Assembly: GCA_003241485.1 (NCBI GenBank)
Contig: QFQD01000038.1
Span: forward strand, 1 to 31,390
DNA: 31,390 nucleotides
From: Ancylobacter novellus
GTDB lineage: Bacteria; Pseudomonadota; Alphaproteobacteria; Rhizobiales; Xanthobacteraceae
Direction of reading: 5' to 3'
A program made the translations under genes and the position numbers. Shown here one piece after another: positions 25,194 through 31,390 of this stretch. Numbering within the stretch: the stretch's first letter is position 1; the number at the start of each line of letters is the position of its first letter. The notes under the pieces were generated by a model, which saw nothing but the letters and a program-made list of their open reading frames with translations, had not been told where the DNA came from and did no database searches.

Positions 25194-25201
25194 GATCAGC
25201 T
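25188..25201. other. Palindrome containing both stop codons of two convergent genes
   Basis: AGCTGA-GA-TCAGCT is a perfect 6-bp inverted repeat. Its left arm contains the glycosyltransferase stop (TGA, 25191-25193) and its right arm the metC stop read on the other strand (TCA, 25196-25198). There is no room for a conventional terminator between the genes, so each transcript must run into the other gene. Confidence 0.6.
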
Positions 25202-26386
25202 CGCCGCGCGCAGGTGCGCGAGGCCCTGTTCGAGGTCGGCGATGAGGTCGCCGGTATCCTCTAGCCCGATGTGCAGCCGCACGCCGGGCCCGCCCGGCTC
25301 CCATGCCGTCGCCGAGCGATAGGACGAGCAGTCGAAGGGAATGGCGAGGCTCTCGAACCCGCCCCAGCTATAGCCGAGGCCGAACAGCGCGAGATTGTCG
25401 AGGAACGCCGCCACGGCTGCCTTCGGCACCGGCTTGAGGATTATGCTGAACAGGCCGGACGAACCCTTGAAGTCGCGCTTCCACAGGGCGTGCCCGGTGG
25501 CGTCGGGGAGGGCGGGGTGCAGCACCCGCAGCACCTCCGGCCGTCCCGCCAGCCACTGCGCGACCGTGAGTGCCGATTGTTGGTGCCGGGACAGCCGCAG
25601 CGCCATGGTGCGCAGGCCGCGCGCCGCGAGATAGGCGTCCTCCGGCGCGACGGTGATGCCGAAATCGCCATGGGTGAGCTTCACCTGCTCCCATACCGCT
25701 GCGCTGGCGGAGACCGTGCCGATGTTGATGTCGGAATGGCCGCTTATGTATTTGGTGCCGGCCTGGATCGACACATCGACGCCGAAATCGTGCGGCCGGA
25801 AGAACAGCGGCGTCGCCCAGGTGTTGTCCATCAGTGTGACGATGCCGCGAGCGCGGGCGACGTCGACAATGGCGGGAACGTCCTGGATCTCGAAGGACTG
25901 CGAGCCAGGGGATTCCAGGAAGATGGCGCGGGTGTTGGGGCGGATGAGACTTTCAATGCCGGCGCCGACCAGCGGGTCGTAATAGGTGGTCTCGATGCCA
26001 AATCGCTTGAGCTGCTCGTTGCAGATGCGGCGGGTCGGCTGGTAGGCCGTGTCGACGACCAGCAGGTGATCGCCGGCCTTCACCACCGAGAGCAGCGCGA
26101 TGCCGACCGCCGAAAGCCCGGACGGCGTGACCACGACGCCCGCGCCGCCCTCGAGCGCCGTCAGGGCCTGTTCCAGCCCCTCCACCGTCGGATTGCCACG
26201 GCGGCCATAGCTGTAGCGGCCGGTATGGCCTTCGAGGTCTGCCACGGTGGGGGACAGGACGGTGGAGCCGCGCACGATCGGCGTGTTCACGAATCCGTCG
26301 AAACGCTGTGGATCGCGACCCGCGATGACGAGCTCGGTCTCAATGGCCAAAGCGGGATGGCCGGGGGATTTCGGATGTCCTGACAT
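25196..26386 (-). CDS. metC: Cystathionine beta-lyase (MetC)
   Basis: This 396-aa PLP enzyme of the Cys/Met-metabolism family cleaves cystathionine to homocysteine, pyruvate and ammonia in methionine biosynthesis. Family features are RDPQRFDGFVNTPIVRGSTV, YGRRGNPTVEGLEQALTALEGG (cofactor-phosphate arm, Y60 and R62), D187 in VTLMDNTWATPLFF and the PLP lysine K212 in QAGTKYISGHSDINIG. The C-terminal GFGL..GGFESLAI segment matches cystathionine beta-lyase of the alphaproteobacterial type. The start is uncertain: ATG 26386 gives the usual length, while ATG 26422 or TTG 26449 would add 12 or 21 residues; none has a clear ribosome site. It is the only - strand gene and is divergent from aapJ. Confidence 0.9.
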   Translation of the reverse strand: MSGHPKSPGHPALAIETELVIAGRDPQRFDGFVNTPIVRGSTVLSPTVADLEGHTGRYSYGRRGNPTVEGLEQALTALEGGAGVVVTPSGLSAVGIALLSVVKAGDHLLVVDTAYQPTRRICNEQLKRFGIETTYYDPLVGAGIESLIRPNTRAIFLESPGSQSFEIQDVPAIVDVARARGIVTLMDNTWATPLFFRPHDFGVDVSIQAGTKYISGHSDINIGTVSASAAVWEQVKLTHGDFGITVAPEDAYLAARGLRTMALRLSRHQQSALTVAQWLAGRPEVLRVLHPALPDATGHALWKRDFKGSSGLFSIILKPVPKAAVAAFLDNLALFGLGYSWGGFESLAIPFDCSSYRSATAWEPGGPGVRLHIGLEDTGDLIADLEQGLAHLRAAS

Positions 26387-26444
26387 GCGTGCTGACTGCT
26401 TCGTGGAAAGTGGGGAGGCCATTGAGTGGGGGAGGGTCGGTGGC

Positions 26445-26458
26445 GTCAAGCGCTTGAC
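26445..26458. promoter_or_regulatory. 14-bp perfect palindrome between metC and aapJ
   Basis: GTCAAGCGCTTGAC is a perfect palindrome located about 60 bp upstream of metC (- strand) and about 200 bp upstream of aapJ (+ strand). It is a good candidate operator for a dimeric regulator acting on one or both divergent genes. The regulator is not identified. A TTG start for metC would lie inside it, which argues for a downstream start. Confidence 0.4.
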
Positions 26459-26574
26459 CCGATGATAATCCGGCGTTCTGATGACCTTACGTCTGGGAGA
26501 GCCGCGCGCTGGGGGTCTCTGTCGCAGCCCTCAGACGAAGGACGCATCGCATGTTGCGCCGAGTTTCCCCATTG

Positions 26575-26590
26575 CGGCATGCGAATTGCT
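26575..26590 (+). promoter_or_regulatory. Sigma-54-like promoter ahead of aapJ
   Basis: CGGCATGCGAATTGCT follows TGGCACR-N4-TTGCW with correct GG and GC spacing (-24/-12), deviating at the first base and at the sixth. The predicted start near 26601 leaves about 60 bases before aapJ at 26664. Rhizobial aap genes are nitrogen-regulated, consistent with this. It is weaker than the urtA promoter. Confidence 0.55.
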
Positions 26591-26663
26591 TTAGCATTCC
26601 ACCCGTGCCGCCCGCCTTTGTGGGCGTTACGTCAGCTCAAAACCGATGAAGAAGGCTGCAAAC

Positions 26664-27683
26664 ATGAAACGCCTCCTCTCCACGTTCGCCCTTGCCGGCG
26701 CTTTCGGCCTCGTCGCCGTCGGCGCCCAGGCGGCCAAGCTCGACCAGATCAAGTCGAAAGGCTTCGTCCAGTGCGGCGTCAGCCAGGGCCTTCCCGGCTT
26801 CTCCACCCCGGACGACAAGGGCAACTGGACCGGCCTCGACGTGGACTTCTGCCGCGCTGTCGCCGCCGCCGTCTTCGGCGATGCGACGAAGGTGAAGTTC
26901 ACCCCGCTGTCCGCCAAGGACCGCTTCACCGCCCTGCAGTCGGGCGATATCGACGTCCTCTCGCGCAACACCACCTGGACCATCACGCGCGACACCTCGC
27001 TCGGCCTGAACTTCACCGGCGTCACCTATTATGACGGCCAGGGCTTCATGATCCGCAAGGACAAGAAGGTGAACTCGGCCATGGAGCTGTCGGGCGCCTC
27101 CGTCTGCACGCAGACCGGCACGACGACCGAGCAGAACCTCGCCGACTTCTTCCGCGCCAACAACATGACCTATGAAGTCATCGCCTTCGCCACCAATGAC
27201 GAGGTGGTCAAGGCCTATGACGCCGGCCGTTGCGACGTGCTCACCACCGACCGTTCGGGCCTCGCCGGCGAGCGTCTCAAGCTGACGAACCCGGACGACC
27301 ATATCGTTCTCCCGGAGATCATCTCCAAGGAGCCGCTCGGCCCGGTGGTCGCGCATGGTGACGACCAGTGGTTCGACATCGTGAAGTGGGTGCTGTTCGC
27401 GCAGCTCAACGCCGAAGAGCTCGGCGTCACCTCGAAGAATGTCGACGACCAGCTGAAGTCCTCGGCCAATCCGGAAGTGAAGCGCCTGCTCGGCACCGAA
27501 GGCAAGTTCGGTGAGGGCATGGGCATCGGCAATGACTGGGGCTACCAGATCATCAAGAACGTCGGCAATTACGGCGAGATGTACGACAAGAATGTCGGCC
27601 CCGACACCCCGCTCAAGCTCGCCCGCGGCGTGAATGCGCTGTGGAACAAGGGCGGCCTGCAATACGCCCCGCCGATCCGCTGA
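26664..27683 (+). CDS. aapJ: General L-amino acid ABC transporter, binding protein AapJ
   Basis: This 339-aa periplasmic protein has a signal peptide (KRLLSTFALAGAFGLVAVGAQA, cleavage about residue 23) and a type II periplasmic-binding fold of the polar amino acid family. Typical AapJ sequence includes VQCGVSQGLPGFSTPDDKG, GLDVDFCRAVAAAVFGD, IDVLSRNTTWTITRDT and CDVLTTDRSGLAGERLKL. It delivers a broad range of L-amino acids to AapQM. ATG 26664 has GAAGG upstream and gives normal length; the ATG at 26646 lacks a ribosome site. A strong hairpin follows the stop. Confidence 0.94.
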   Translation: MKRLLSTFALAGAFGLVAVGAQAAKLDQIKSKGFVQCGVSQGLPGFSTPDDKGNWTGLDVDFCRAVAAAVFGDATKVKFTPLSAKDRFTALQSGDIDVLSRNTTWTITRDTSLGLNFTGVTYYDGQGFMIRKDKKVNSAMELSGASVCTQTGTTTEQNLADFFRANNMTYEVIAFATNDEVVKAYDAGRCDVLTTDRSGLAGERLKLTNPDDHIVLPEIISKEPLGPVVAHGDDQWFDIVKWVLFAQLNAEELGVTSKNVDDQLKSSANPEVKRLLGTEGKFGEGMGIGNDWGYQIIKNVGNYGEMYDKNVGPDTPLKLARGVNALWNKGGLQYAPPIR

Positions 27684-27697
27684 TCGGCAAGACAAGC

Positions 27698-27727
27698 GCG
27701 GGCTCCCGGCGATAGCCGGGGGCCCGT
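27698..27727 (+). terminator. Intercistronic hairpin between aapJ and aapQ
   Basis: CGGGCTCCCGGC (27699-27710) pairs with GCCGGGGGCCCG (27715-27726) with one G-U pair and a GATA loop, 15 bp after the aapJ stop. It lacks a strong T-tract. Such hairpins usually raise the level of binding-protein message over permease message. Confidence 0.6.
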
Positions 27728-27799
27728 TCGTTCCGGGCAAGCTGACAGAAGTTCGGCGCCGGAAGCTGCAGCTGGCCCCGCAATGGGGCGAGGGGGAAC

Positions 27800-28990
27800 A
27801 TGTCGGATCTGGTTGAGCCTGTCTCCGGGCGTTCGAAGACCTCTTTCATCAACGACCCGAAAGTACGCAGCATCGGGCTGCAATTGATCGCGCTGGCGCT
27901 GGTCATCTTCTTCGGCTGGATGTTTGTCGAGAATGCACGCCAGAATCTGGCGGCGCAGAAGATCGCCACCGGCTTCGGCTTCCTCGACAACACCGCCGGC
28001 TTCGGCATCAGCCAGACGCTGATCCCCTATTCCGAAACCTCGACCTATGGCCGGGCATTCGTCGTCGGGTTGTTGAACACGATCCTTGTCGCGGTGGTCG
28101 GCATCTTCTTCGCGACGATCATCGGCTTTCTCGTCGGCGTCGGCCGGCTTTCCAAGAATTTCGTCATCCGGCTGCTCTCGACCGTCTATGTCGAGTTGAT
28201 CCGCAATCTGCCGCCGCTGTTCCAGATTCTGTTCTGGTACCTCGCGGTGCTGAGTGCGATGCCCAATCCGCGCCAGAGCATCAATGTGTTCGGCGAAGTC
28301 TTCATCTCCAATCGCGGCGTGGTCATGCCGCGCCCGATCTTCGATGCGGGAACGGGCTATGTGCTGTGGGCCACGGGCGCCGCGCTGCTGGCGGTGATCC
28401 TGCTCAGCCACTGGTCGCGCGACCGGCGGGCGGAGACCGGGCGTGGGTTTCCCATGCTGCCCATTGGCCTGGCTATCCTCATCCTGGTGCCGCTCGCGGC
28501 GATGTTCTTCACCGGCTTTCCCATCAGCTTCGAACATCCCGAGCTGAAGGGTTTCAACTTCGTCGGCGGCATGCGGGTCATTCCCGAATTCGTTGCGCTG
28601 ACCGTGGCGCTCGCAACCTATACGGCGGCCTTCATCGCCGAGAATGTGCGCGCGGGTATCCAGTCGGTCAGCCATGGTCAAACCGAAGCGGCCCATTCGC
28701 TGGGGCTGCGCAACGGCCAGACCTTGCGGCTGGTGGTCATTCCGCAGGCGATGCGTGTCATCATCCCCCCGCTGACCAGCCAGTATCTGAATCTGACTAA
28801 GAACTCGTCGCTCGCCGTTGGCATCGGCTATCCCGACCTCGTGGCAGTGTTCGCCGGCACCTCGCTCAATCAGACAGGCCAGGCGATCGAGATCATCGCG
28901 ATCACGATGGGCGTCTATCTCCTGCTGTCGATCATCACCTCCATCATCATGAACAACTACAACAAGCGCGTCGCGCTTGTGGAACGGTGA
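27800..28990 (+). CDS. aapQ: General L-amino acid ABC transporter, permease AapQ
   Basis: This 396-aa inner-membrane permease has an N-terminal cytoplasmic stretch, a first membrane helix (about 30-50), a periplasmic segment containing GFGISQTLIPYSETSTYGRAFVVGLLNTI and the EAA loop (HGQTEAAHSLGLRNGQTLRLVVIPQAMRVIIPP) that contacts the ATPase. This is typical of the AapQ/BztB type, longer than HisQ because of extra N-terminal and middle sections. With AapM it forms the channel. The ATG at 27800 follows AGGGGGAA; aapM starts 10 bp after its stop. Confidence 0.93.
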   Translation: MSDLVEPVSGRSKTSFINDPKVRSIGLQLIALALVIFFGWMFVENARQNLAAQKIATGFGFLDNTAGFGISQTLIPYSETSTYGRAFVVGLLNTILVAVVGIFFATIIGFLVGVGRLSKNFVIRLLSTVYVELIRNLPPLFQILFWYLAVLSAMPNPRQSINVFGEVFISNRGVVMPRPIFDAGTGYVLWATGAALLAVILLSHWSRDRRAETGRGFPMLPIGLAILILVPLAAMFFTGFPISFEHPELKGFNFVGGMRVIPEFVALTVALATYTAAFIAENVRAGIQSVSHGQTEAAHSLGLRNGQTLRLVVIPQAMRVIIPPLTSQYLNLTKNSSLAVGIGYPDLVAVFAGTSLNQTGQAIEIIAITMGVYLLLSIITSIIMNNYNKRVALVER

Positions 28991-29000
28991 GGGGGCGGCC

Positions 29001-30377
29001 ATGAGCATGACGTTTGACGACGGCACCTTCATCCGCTCGGAGCTGATCACGCCGCTTCCCCCGCCGGTGCGCAATGTCGGCGTCATCGGCTGGATGCGGG
29101 AGAACCTGTTCTCCGGCTTCTTCCACACCATCCTCACGCTTGTCGGCCTCGGCCTGCTGCTGCTCATTGCCCCGCCGTTGATCCGCTTCCTGCTGATCGA
29201 CGCGGTGTGGACCGGCGAGAACCGCGAGGCGTGCCTCGGGCCGGAGGTCGGCGCCTGCTGGCCGTTCATTCAGGCAAAGTTCGGCCAGCTGATCTACGGC
29301 TTCTATCCGATCGCGGAACGCTGGCGACCCAATGTCGTCTTTGCGACCGGGGCGATCCTGCTGGTGCCGCTGCTGGTGCCGAGCTGGCCGATGAAGCGGC
29401 TGAATTCGTTCCTTTTCTTCGTCGTCTTCCCGATCGGCGCCTTCGTGCTGCTGACCGGCGGCAACATCGATGCCTCGGCCTTCCTGTTCGAGCATTTCGG
29501 CCTCATCCACGCACTGGTCGGCGACGCCCATGTCGCGGGGGTGAACATCGTCTTCTGGCTCGATTATGTGCTGACCGCGCTGCTGGTGATGGCGCTCATT
29601 GGCGGGTTCATCGGCGCCATCGGCGGCAGCGGATGGGCCGCCGCGCGCACCACCGGCTGGGTGTTCCTCGCCTTTGGCCTGCTGGTGCTGGCCTGGGACA
29701 TCGACTTCGGCCTGTCGCATGTCGAGACGCGGCAATGGGGCGGCCTGCTGGTCACGCTGGTCATCGCGGTGACCGGCATCGTCGCCTCTCTGCCGCTCGG
29801 CATCCTGCTGGCGCTCGGGCGGCGTTCGCAGATGCCGATCGTGCGGCTGCTCTCGGTGGCGTTCATCGAGTTCTGGCGCGGTGTGCCGCTGATTACCGTG
29901 CTGTTCTTCGCGACCTACATGCTGCCGCTGTTCCTGCCGCAGGGCGCCAATCCCGACGGGCTGCTGCGTGCCCTCGTCGGCGTGGCGCTGTTCTCGGCCG
30001 CCTATATGGCCGAGGTGGTGCGGGGCGGTCTGCAGGCCATCTCCAAGGGGCAGTATGAGGGCGCGATGGCCGTGGGGCTGACCTGGAGCCAGATGATGCG
30101 CCTCATCATCCTGCCGCAGGCGCTGACGCTGGTCATTCCGGGCATCGTCAACAGCTTCATCAGCCTGTTCAAGGACACCACGCTGGTGCTGATCGTGTCG
30201 ATCTTCGACTTCCTCGGCCAGCTCCGCGCGTCCTTCACCGATCCCAACTGGGCGAGCCCGGTCACGCTCTATACCGGCTTCGCCTTTGCCGGCATCGTCT
30301 ACTTCCTGTTCTGCTTCGGCATGTCGCGCTACTCGCTCTTCGTGGAGCGCCGGCTGAACACCTCCCACAGACGCTGA
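29001..30377 (+). CDS. aapM: General L-amino acid ABC transporter, permease AapM
   Basis: This 458-aa inner-membrane permease is the AapQ partner. The C-terminal half holds the transporter core, with FIEFWRGVPLITVLFF and the EAA loop KGQYEGAMAVGLTWSQMMRLIILPQAL. The N-terminal half carries about five extra hydrophobic helices (residues about 105-235), which makes the protein about 70 residues longer than a typical AapM of about 385. It starts at ATG 29001, 10 bp after aapQ; an upstream GTG (28977) overlaps aapQ. It ends 15 bp before aapP. Confidence 0.92.
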   Translation: MSMTFDDGTFIRSELITPLPPPVRNVGVIGWMRENLFSGFFHTILTLVGLGLLLLIAPPLIRFLLIDAVWTGENREACLGPEVGACWPFIQAKFGQLIYGFYPIAERWRPNVVFATGAILLVPLLVPSWPMKRLNSFLFFVVFPIGAFVLLTGGNIDASAFLFEHFGLIHALVGDAHVAGVNIVFWLDYVLTALLVMALIGGFIGAIGGSGWAAARTTGWVFLAFGLLVLAWDIDFGLSHVETRQWGGLLVTLVIAVTGIVASLPLGILLALGRRSQMPIVRLLSVAFIEFWRGVPLITVLFFATYMLPLFLPQGANPDGLLRALVGVALFSAAYMAEVVRGGLQAISKGQYEGAMAVGLTWSQMMRLIILPQALTLVIPGIVNSFISLFKDTTLVLIVSIFDFLGQLRASFTDPNWASPVTLYTGFAFAGIVYFLFCFGMSRYSLFVERRLNTSHRR

Positions 30378-30392
30378 ACGACGGAGACACTC

Positions 30393-31181
30393 ATGACCGA
30401 CACCCATTCCATCGTTCCGAGCGACGAGTTGCCTGCGGTGCACACGCCTCCGGGCAAGGACGTCGCGGTCGAGCTGGTCGGCGTCCACAAATGGTACGGC
30501 GAGTTCCACGTCCTGAAGGACATCAACCTGAAGGTGCAGCGCGGCGAGCGCATCGTCATCTGCGGGCCGTCCGGTTCGGGCAAGTCGACCATGATCCGCT
30601 GCATCAACCGGCTGGAGGAGCACCAGCAGGGCACCATCGTGGTGGACGGCATCGAGTTGACCAACGACCTCAAGCGGATCGACGAGATCCGCCGCGAGGT
30701 CGGCATGTGCTTCCAGCACTTCAACCTTTTCCCGCACCTCACCATTCTGGAGAACCTGACGCTGGCGCCGATCTGGGTGCGAAAGATGCCCAAGAAGGAC
30801 GCCGACGAACTGGCGATGCACTTCCTCAAGAAGGTGAAGATCCCCGAGCAGGCGAACAAGTACCCCGGCCAGCTCTCCGGCGGTCAGCAGCAGCGTGTCG
30901 CCATCGCCCGCGCGCTGTGCATGAAGCCGAAGATCATGCTGTTCGACGAGCCGACCTCGGCGCTCGACCCGGAAATGGTCAAGGAGGTGCTTGAGACCAT
31001 GGTGAGCCTCGCCGAGGAAGGCATGACCATGCTGTGCGTGACGCACGAAATGGGCTTTGCGCGGCAGGTGGCGAACCGGGTGATCTTCATGGACTCAGCC
31101 AGATCCTGCACTGAGGCGAACGTCGACCCGCGGCAGGCCCCCGCGCCATTGCAAGACGGTCTGGTCCCCCTCGCGCCCTAG
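30393..31181 (+). CDS. aapP: General L-amino acid ABC transporter, ATPase AapP, with aberrant C terminus
   Basis: The 262-aa frame encodes the polar amino acid transporter ATPase. Walker A GPSGSGKST (58-66), Q-loop in CFQHFNLFPHLT, signature LSGGQQQRVAIARAL, Walker B IMLFDEPTSALD and H-loop CVTHEMGFARQ are all intact. After residue D234 (VIFMD) the sequence departs from the family, which normally reads on for about 32 residues to a LFLSQILH end. Here it continues as 28 unrelated residues. In another frame the next bases spell LSQILH and a stop (31094-31114), so about 75 bp seem to be missing, shifting the frame. The catalytic core is kept, so some function may remain. It could also be a sequencing or assembly error. 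Confidence 0.85.
   Translation: MTDTHSIVPSDELPAVHTPPGKDVAVELVGVHKWYGEFHVLKDINLKVQRGERIVICGPSGSGKSTMIRCINRLEEHQQGTIVVDGIELTNDLKRIDEIRREVGMCFQHFNLFPHLTILENLTLAPIWVRKMPKKDADELAMHFLKKVKIPEQANKYPGQLSGGQQQRVAIARALCMKPKIMLFDEPTSALDPEMVKEVLETMVSLAEEGMTMLCVTHEMGFARQVANRVIFMDSARSCTEANVDPRQAPAPLQDGLVPLAP
31092..31114 (+). other. Probable deletion scar with original aapP stop in another frame
   Basis: Bases 31094-31114 read CTC AGC CAG ATC CTG CAC TGA in a frame shifted relative to aapP, which is the usual AapP terminus LSQILH-stop. The join falls directly after the conserved VIFMD (ends 31094), where about 25 residues should intervene. Phase and identity together are hard to explain by chance. Confidence 0.7.
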
Positions 31182-31194
31182 ACTGGCGCGGGGG
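31167..31194 (+). terminator. GC-rich hairpin downstream of aapP
   Basis: CCCC-T-CGCGCC (31167-31177) pairs with GGCGCG-GGGG (31185-31194) with one bulged T and a 7-base loop. It lies about 50 bp after the inferred original aapP stop at 31112-31114 but overlaps the end of the present aberrant frame (31181). No T-tract follows. Its position fits a terminator laid out for the undamaged gene. Confidence 0.5.
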
Positions 31195-31390
31195 CACGCC
31201 GTCGACTGCCTTCTCCGCATCAACGACGCCTGAGCCGGGCCTGCGCTAAAGCGCGCGCCCCTGAGAATGGCGTGGCAGGATGCCTCTTTTAAATCCCGGT
31301 TTTCACGACAGACGCCAGTGGAAACTTGTGACGACTTACTACAATCTGTCGCCGGTGCGCTGTATCGATCATGTTCAACGCATTGGCGAC
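31195..31390. other. Region after aap operon without a recognisable gene
   Basis: About 200 bp to the window end. I see no convincing open frame, RNA or repeat. A TACAAT hexamer at 31340-31345 could be a -10 box, but no good -35 sits at the proper distance. It may be the leader of a gene beyond the window. Confidence 0.3.

Noticed and set aside
26441..26457. TGGCGTCAAGCGCTTGA as another sigma-54 promoter
   Set aside because: The TTG is displaced by two bases from the required spacing; the stretch is better explained as a palindrome.
28947..31046. Very long open frame on the - strand opposite aapM and aapP (also 793-2283, 7146-9347, 9296-11860, 13682-15532, 16981-18504, 18606-20888)
   Set aside because: These lie antisense to well-recognised genes, are rich in Arg, His, Asp, Gln and Ala as expected for antisense frames in GC-rich DNA, and match no family.
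31340..31345. TACAAT as a -10 promoter box near the window end
   Set aside because: No recognisable -35 element 16-18 bp upstream and no gene visible downstream inside the window.

Overview
The window is GC-rich, tightly packed DNA, almost all of it coding on the + strand. It looks like a free-living alphaproteobacterium of the order Hyphomicrobiales, perhaps Xanthobacteraceae. This is inferred from the Omp25/31-type porin, the AapJQMP amino-acid transporter, the linked urt-ure cluster and codon use, not from any marker gene. No rRNA, tRNA, CRISPR array or insertion sequence was found.

Layout. (1) 1-7114: a probable iron- (or copper-) linked cell-envelope cluster. It holds a small unknown protein, an imelysin/IrpA-like protein, a Tat-exported multicopper oxidase, a di-heme c-type oxidoreductase, a second imelysin-like protein and a Tat-exported DUF1513 protein, closed by a terminator hairpin. 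An AT-rich leader carries an inverted repeat resembling an iron-control element. (2) 7230-9299: an outer-membrane beta-barrel protein with its own terminator, then a class I/II aminotransferase. (3) 9440-20882: an apparent nitrogen-scavenging supercluster, urtABCDE (urea ABC importer) running directly into ureD, a fused ureA-ureB, ureC, ureE, ureF and ureG. A textbook sigma-54 (-24/-12) promoter lies just upstream of urtA. (4) 21058-23343: a GAF-PAS-GGDEF-EAL cyclic-di-GMP protein. (5) 23424-25193: an ArnT-like membrane glycosyltransferase, convergent with metC (cystathionine beta-lyase, - strand), their stop codons 2 bp apart. (6) 26575-31181: aapJQMP, a general L-amino-acid ABC importer, with a sigma-54-like site ahead of aapJ. 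The window ends in about 200 bp without a recognisable gene.

How the genes work together. Urea is bound by UrtA, imported by UrtBC powered by UrtDE, and hydrolysed by urease, whose nickel centre is assembled by UreDEFG. Amino acids are imported by AapJQMP. Both are nitrogen-acquisition systems and both seem to have sigma-54 promoters, which suggests shared NtrC-type control.

Most notable observations: a probable out-of-frame deletion of about 75 bp at the 3' end of aapP, which leaves the original last codons (LSQILH-stop) readable in another frame; the imelysin / multicopper oxidase / di-heme oxidoreductase cluster with its iron-box-like leader; the sigma-54 promoters; the UreA-UreB fusion; and a UreE tail of about 109 residues holding about 45 histidines and two Cys-Gly-Cys-Gly-His motifs.
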